A DNA stretch of 16,213 nucleotides from DATFWC01 sp045801465 (GTDB lineage Bacteria > Pseudomonadota > Alphaproteobacteria > Rhizobiales > Xanthobacteraceae), in NCBI GenBank assembly GCA_045801465.1, contig JBJMSU010000066.1, positions 1 to 16,213 on the forward strand, in the 5' to 3' direction. Numbering within the stretch: position 1 is the stretch's first letter; each line of letters opens with the position of its first letter. A program made the position numbers and the translations under genes. Below the pieces are notes generated by a model that saw only the letters and a list, made by a program, of their open reading frames with translations, made no database searches and was not told the origin of the DNA. Positions 13,889 through 16,213 of the stretch are shown one piece after another.

Positions 13889-14872
13889 TCAGAGGACGGC
13901 GTTCCAGGCGACGGGCACCAGCCGGTAACCCGCACCGTCCTTCTCGACATAGCCGAGCGAGGGGAAGGCAAAGTGGAAGCCGGCAATGAGCGCCTTCTCG
14001 GCGGCCGCCATATCGTAGAACTTGCGCCGCGTCGCCACCGCCTTGTCGGGGTCGATGTCGAACGCGACATGCCAATCGGGATTACGCAGGAAGAGTTCGG
14101 GGATGTTGGTGACGTCCGACTGTACCAGCACGCGTCCCGAGCCCGAGGCCACCGCGAAGGCGGTGTGGCCTGGGGTATGGCCGGAGGCGTCGATTGCCGT
14201 GATGCCGGGCGCTACTTCCTTTCCCCATTCGTATCTCGTCACCTTGTCGGCGACGTTCGACAGAACCTTGCGAGTGTTGGCAAAGTAGCCCTTCATCATG
14301 TCGGTGGCCGCCTTGCTCATGTTGTCGTCACTCATCCAGAACGCCCAGTCTGGCGCCGGCGCTTTGATCTCGGCATTCGGGAAGGCGAGCGCGCCATCGG
14401 CGGTCTTGACGCCGTTGATGTGGTCGGGGTGCAAATGCGAGAGCACGACCATGTCGATCGCCTTCGTATCGATTCCGGCGGCCGCCAGGTTCGCCTGGCA
14501 CAGACCGGCGGTGGGAACGGCGCCGGGCGGAAAGCCGGTATCGATGAGGACGAGCTTGGACCCGGTATTGACCACCACCGGATTGAACGGGACCGTGATC
14601 TGGCCCTTCGGCATGTAGGCGGCTTCTGCCGCGGCGAGCGCCTGCTCCTTGGGAATGTTGCGCACGAAGCCGTCCGGCATTGGGGAGGTGCGACTGCCGT
14701 CGGAAATCTGGGTCAGCTCGTAATCGCCAACCTTGTAGCGATAGAAGCCGGGCGCCTGCTTGCCGGCCGGTGGCGCAGCGGCGCGGGCGGATGGAGGCAT
14801 GGCGGGCAGAAATGCCGCAACGCCGGCGCCGGCAGCGGTGCCGAGCAATGAACGACGCGTCAGTTCAGTCAT
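13889..14872 (-). CDS. Tat-exported metallo-beta-lactamase-fold hydrolase (second of a tandem pair)
   Basis: The 327-residue protein starts with a twin-arginine signal (TRRSLLGTAAGAG, Arg6-Arg7, ending near ARAAA at about 33), so it should be exported folded to the periplasm. The metallo-beta-lactamase fold is shown by SHLHPDH (145-151), GHTPGH (231-236, ligand His232), Asp253 in QSDVTN and His300 in GFHFAFP: a full two-metal set of the lactonase/glyoxalase type. It is clearly a paralogue of the gene upstream (shared APGFYRYKVG, NPVVVNTGSKLV and GAGYR-PV-WN). The ATG at 14872 has GGGGAGGAG about 4 bases upstream, and only 15 bp separate the genes, so they are co-transcribed. The substrate is unknown; lactones, other esters or phosphate esters are possible. 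Confidence 0.9.
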   Translation of the reverse strand: MTELTRRSLLGTAAGAGVAAFLPAMPPSARAAAPPAGKQAPGFYRYKVGDYELTQISDGSRTSPMPDGFVRNIPKEQALAAAEAAYMPKGQITVPFNPVVVNTGSKLVLIDTGFPPGAVPTAGLCQANLAAAGIDTKAIDMVVLSHLHPDHINGVKTADGALAFPNAEIKAPAPDWAFWMSDDNMSKAATDMMKGYFANTRKVLSNVADKVTRYEWGKEVAPGITAIDASGHTPGHTAFAVASGSGRVLVQSDVTNIPELFLRNPDWHVAFDIDPDKAVATRRKFYDMAAAEKALIAGFHFAFPSLGYVEKDGAGYRLVPVAWNAVL

Positions 14873-14887
14873 CGTCTCCTCCCCTGA

Positions 14888-15886
14888 TCAGATCGTCGGA
14901 TTCCACGGCACCGGGATCTCGCGATAACCGGCGCCGGATCTTTCCACGTAAGCGAGGCCGGGGAATGGGTAGTGGAAGCCCTGAACCATCATGCGTTCGG
15001 CCGCCAGCATGTCATAGACCTTGCGACGAGTCTGCTCGGCCATCGCGCCGTCCTGATCATACATGGCGTGCCAATCGGGGTGTCGCGCAAACAGGTACGG
15101 CACATGGGTCACGTCGGCCTGGACGTAAACCTTGTCGGATCCCGATGCGACGATATGGGAATTGTGGCCTGGCGTGTGGCCCGGCGTGGCGATTGCCGTG
15201 ATGCCCGGCGCAACCTCGGTGCCGGCTTCGTACGGGGTCACCTTGCGTCCCAGCGCGTCGAACACGCGGCGCAGATTGGTGAACACCTCCTGCATGCGGC
15301 CGGCCGGCGCGCGACTCATCTCGCCGTCGTCCATGAAGTACTTCCACTCGGCCGCGGGCACCAAAATCTCCGCATTGGCGAAGGCGAGCTTGTTGTCGGG
15401 CGTGAGCAGGCCGTTGATATGGTCGCCGTGGAAATGCGAGATGACCACGAGATCGACGGCGTTGCGATCGATGCCGGCGGCGGCGAGATTGCCGTGGAAT
15501 TGTCCGGCCGCTCCCTTGCTGCGCGCGAAATTCGCTTCGCTCGTGCCGGTGTCGATAACCACGAGCTTGGAGCCGGTATTGACGACCACCGGATTGTACG
15601 GCGTCGTCATCATGTCCTTTTCGTAATAGGCGGCCGCAAGCGCGGCATTCACCTCGTCCCTGCTCTTGTTGGTGACGTGATTGTCGGCGAACTTGAACTT
15701 ATTCACGCCGTCGGTCACCACCGTGATTTCGATGCTGCCGACCTTGTAGCGATAGAAACCGGGCGCCTGCCGACCAGCGGGCGGCGCTGCCGCAGCAGCG
15801 GGAGAAATGGTCGTTGCGGCAAGCACACTTCCTGCCGTCAGCGCGACGGAACCGGTCACCACGTCACGGCGCGAAAGCTTGGTCAT
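14888..15886 (-). CDS. Tat-exported metallo-beta-lactamase-fold hydrolase (first of a tandem pair)
   Basis: The 332-residue protein begins with a Tat signal (LSRRDVVTGSVALTAG, Arg6-Arg7, ending near SPAAAAA), followed by a short APPAGRQAPGFYRYKVG segment shared with its paralogue. Metal ligands are HFHGDH (151-156), His237 in PGHTPGH, Asp258 in VQADVT and His305 in GFHYPFP, with two metals expected. It differs from the second copy by a 10 to 12-residue insertion after IDTG (113-130, SEANFARSKGAAGQFHGN) that may reshape the substrate pocket. ATG 15886 is preferred over the frame start at 15940 because AGGGAGA lies 6 bases upstream and it places the Tat motif at the N terminus. It is the first gene of the pair, behind a promoter-like sequence with a palindromic spacer. 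The substrate is unknown. Confidence 0.9.
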   Translation of the reverse strand: MTKLSRRDVVTGSVALTAGSVLAATTISPAAAAAPPAGRQAPGFYRYKVGSIEITVVTDGVNKFKFADNHVTNKSRDEVNAALAAAYYEKDMMTTPYNPVVVNTGSKLVVIDTGTSEANFARSKGAAGQFHGNLAAAGIDRNAVDLVVISHFHGDHINGLLTPDNKLAFANAEILVPAAEWKYFMDDGEMSRAPAGRMQEVFTNLRRVFDALGRKVTPYEAGTEVAPGITAIATPGHTPGHNSHIVASGSDKVYVQADVTHVPYLFARHPDWHAMYDQDGAMAEQTRRKVYDMLAAERMMVQGFHYPFPGLAYVERSGAGYREIPVPWNPTI

Positions 15887-15941
15887 CCTTGTCTCCCTGG
15901 CGTTGAGGTCCGGCCGCTCTCTGCGAGCCTGTCGTGACATT

Positions 15942-15996
15942 CTCGCGAATTATTGGTCTGCCGATAGACCACGGCAAGGATTATCAATTACGCGAG
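15942..15996 (-). promoter_or_regulatory. Candidate promoter with operator-like palindrome for the hydrolase pair
   Basis: On the minus strand TTGCCG (15977-15972), exactly 17 bases and AATAAT (15954-15949) form a good sigma-70-type promoter, with -10 matching five of six and -35 four of six. The transcript would begin near 15942, about 55 bases before the ATG. The spacer holds a perfect palindrome with 6-bp arms, TGGTCT (15954-15959) and AGACCA (15966-15971), and an outer pair CTCGCG (15942-15947)/CGCGAG (15991-15996) encloses the whole promoter. A repressor or MerR-type activator site in this place would control the pair. Confidence 0.5.
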
Positions 15997-16213
15997 TTCC
16001 CGCCTCATTTCGCGGGCGAGTTCGCCACCCCATTTCTTGCAAGCCGTGCGGCGCACAACCAACGATTCACCACCGGAGGTGGGGCCGGCCGGCTTTTGTC
16101 CCGCTCTGACCGGAAAGCAGTCCTGCGACGGTCCTCGCGCCTGTTTCCCCTGTCACGGGCCACCTTTAGCAGATACGGCCAAAATGATGGCAGCGCATAT
16201 TAAATGGGCCCTG
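15997..16213. other. Right-edge region without a recognised gene
   Basis: The 217 bp from the palindrome to the window edge, part of the 327-bp stretch beyond the hydrolase start, hold no ORF I can support. A short run of plus-strand codons from ATG 16184 or ATG 16187 (MMAAHIKWAL) stays open to the edge and could be the start of a divergently transcribed gene, for example a regulator of the hydrolase pair, but it lacks a clear ribosome binding site. No tRNA, repeat or terminator is recognised here. Confidence 0.3.

Overview
This 16.2 kb window is a high-GC chromosomal segment that reads as an alphaproteobacterium of the order Hyphomicrobiales (Rhizobiales), probably close to Bradyrhizobium, Xanthobacteraceae or their relatives. 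That placement is inferred from the alaC-hom-glpX-recJ gene order, a class I PHA synthase, the style of the proteins, and a GAGCATGATC/GATCATGCTC intergenic repeat of a type I recall from this order. I see no tRNA, rRNA, CRISPR array, transposase, integrase or phage gene.

Layout. Minus strand, 1-10097, in the order transcribed: a small putative lipoprotein (10097-9804); the aminotransferase alaC (9534-8317) and homoserine dehydrogenase hom (8311-6986), 5 bp apart; a 166-bp palindromic repeat; class II fructose-1,6-bisphosphatase glpX (6690-5692); a GNAT acetyltransferase resembling AAC(6')-I enzymes (5654-5094); recJ (5083-3251), 10 bp further on; a fumarylacetoacetate hydrolase-family enzyme (3153-2206); a secreted four-cysteine protein of unknown function (2024-1311); a second, inverted copy of the palindromic repeat; a periplasmic-binding-protein-like protein of the 4,5-dihydroxyphthalate decarboxylase family (1025-39); and the first codons of a further gene at the left edge. 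Plus strand: PHA synthase phaC (10290-12095), a second family of CTAG-bounded repeat (12147-12248), and a MAPEG membrane protein (12288-12686). Minus strand, right end: argC (13745-12687), whose stop codon abuts the MAPEG stop, and two tandem Tat-exported metallo-beta-lactamase-fold paralogues (15886-14888 and 14872-13889) behind a promoter-like sequence with a palindrome in its spacer.

How the genes fit together. Most are housekeeping genes: amino-acid synthesis (alaC, hom, argC), gluconeogenesis or the Calvin cycle (glpX), DNA repair (recJ) and carbon storage (phaC). The accessory genes are the acetyltransferase in the glpX-recJ gap, the fumarylacetoacetate hydrolase-like enzyme, the secreted protein, and the exported hydrolase pair.

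The least ordinary content is non-coding. Two copies of one compound repeat, each made of two related hairpins with CTAG-type ends, lie in opposite orientations 2 and 11 bp behind stop codons, and one copy splits the hom-glpX cluster. I did not find a convincing new multi-gene system; the best candidates for something undescribed are this compound repeat and the operator-like palindrome upstream of the hydrolase pair.
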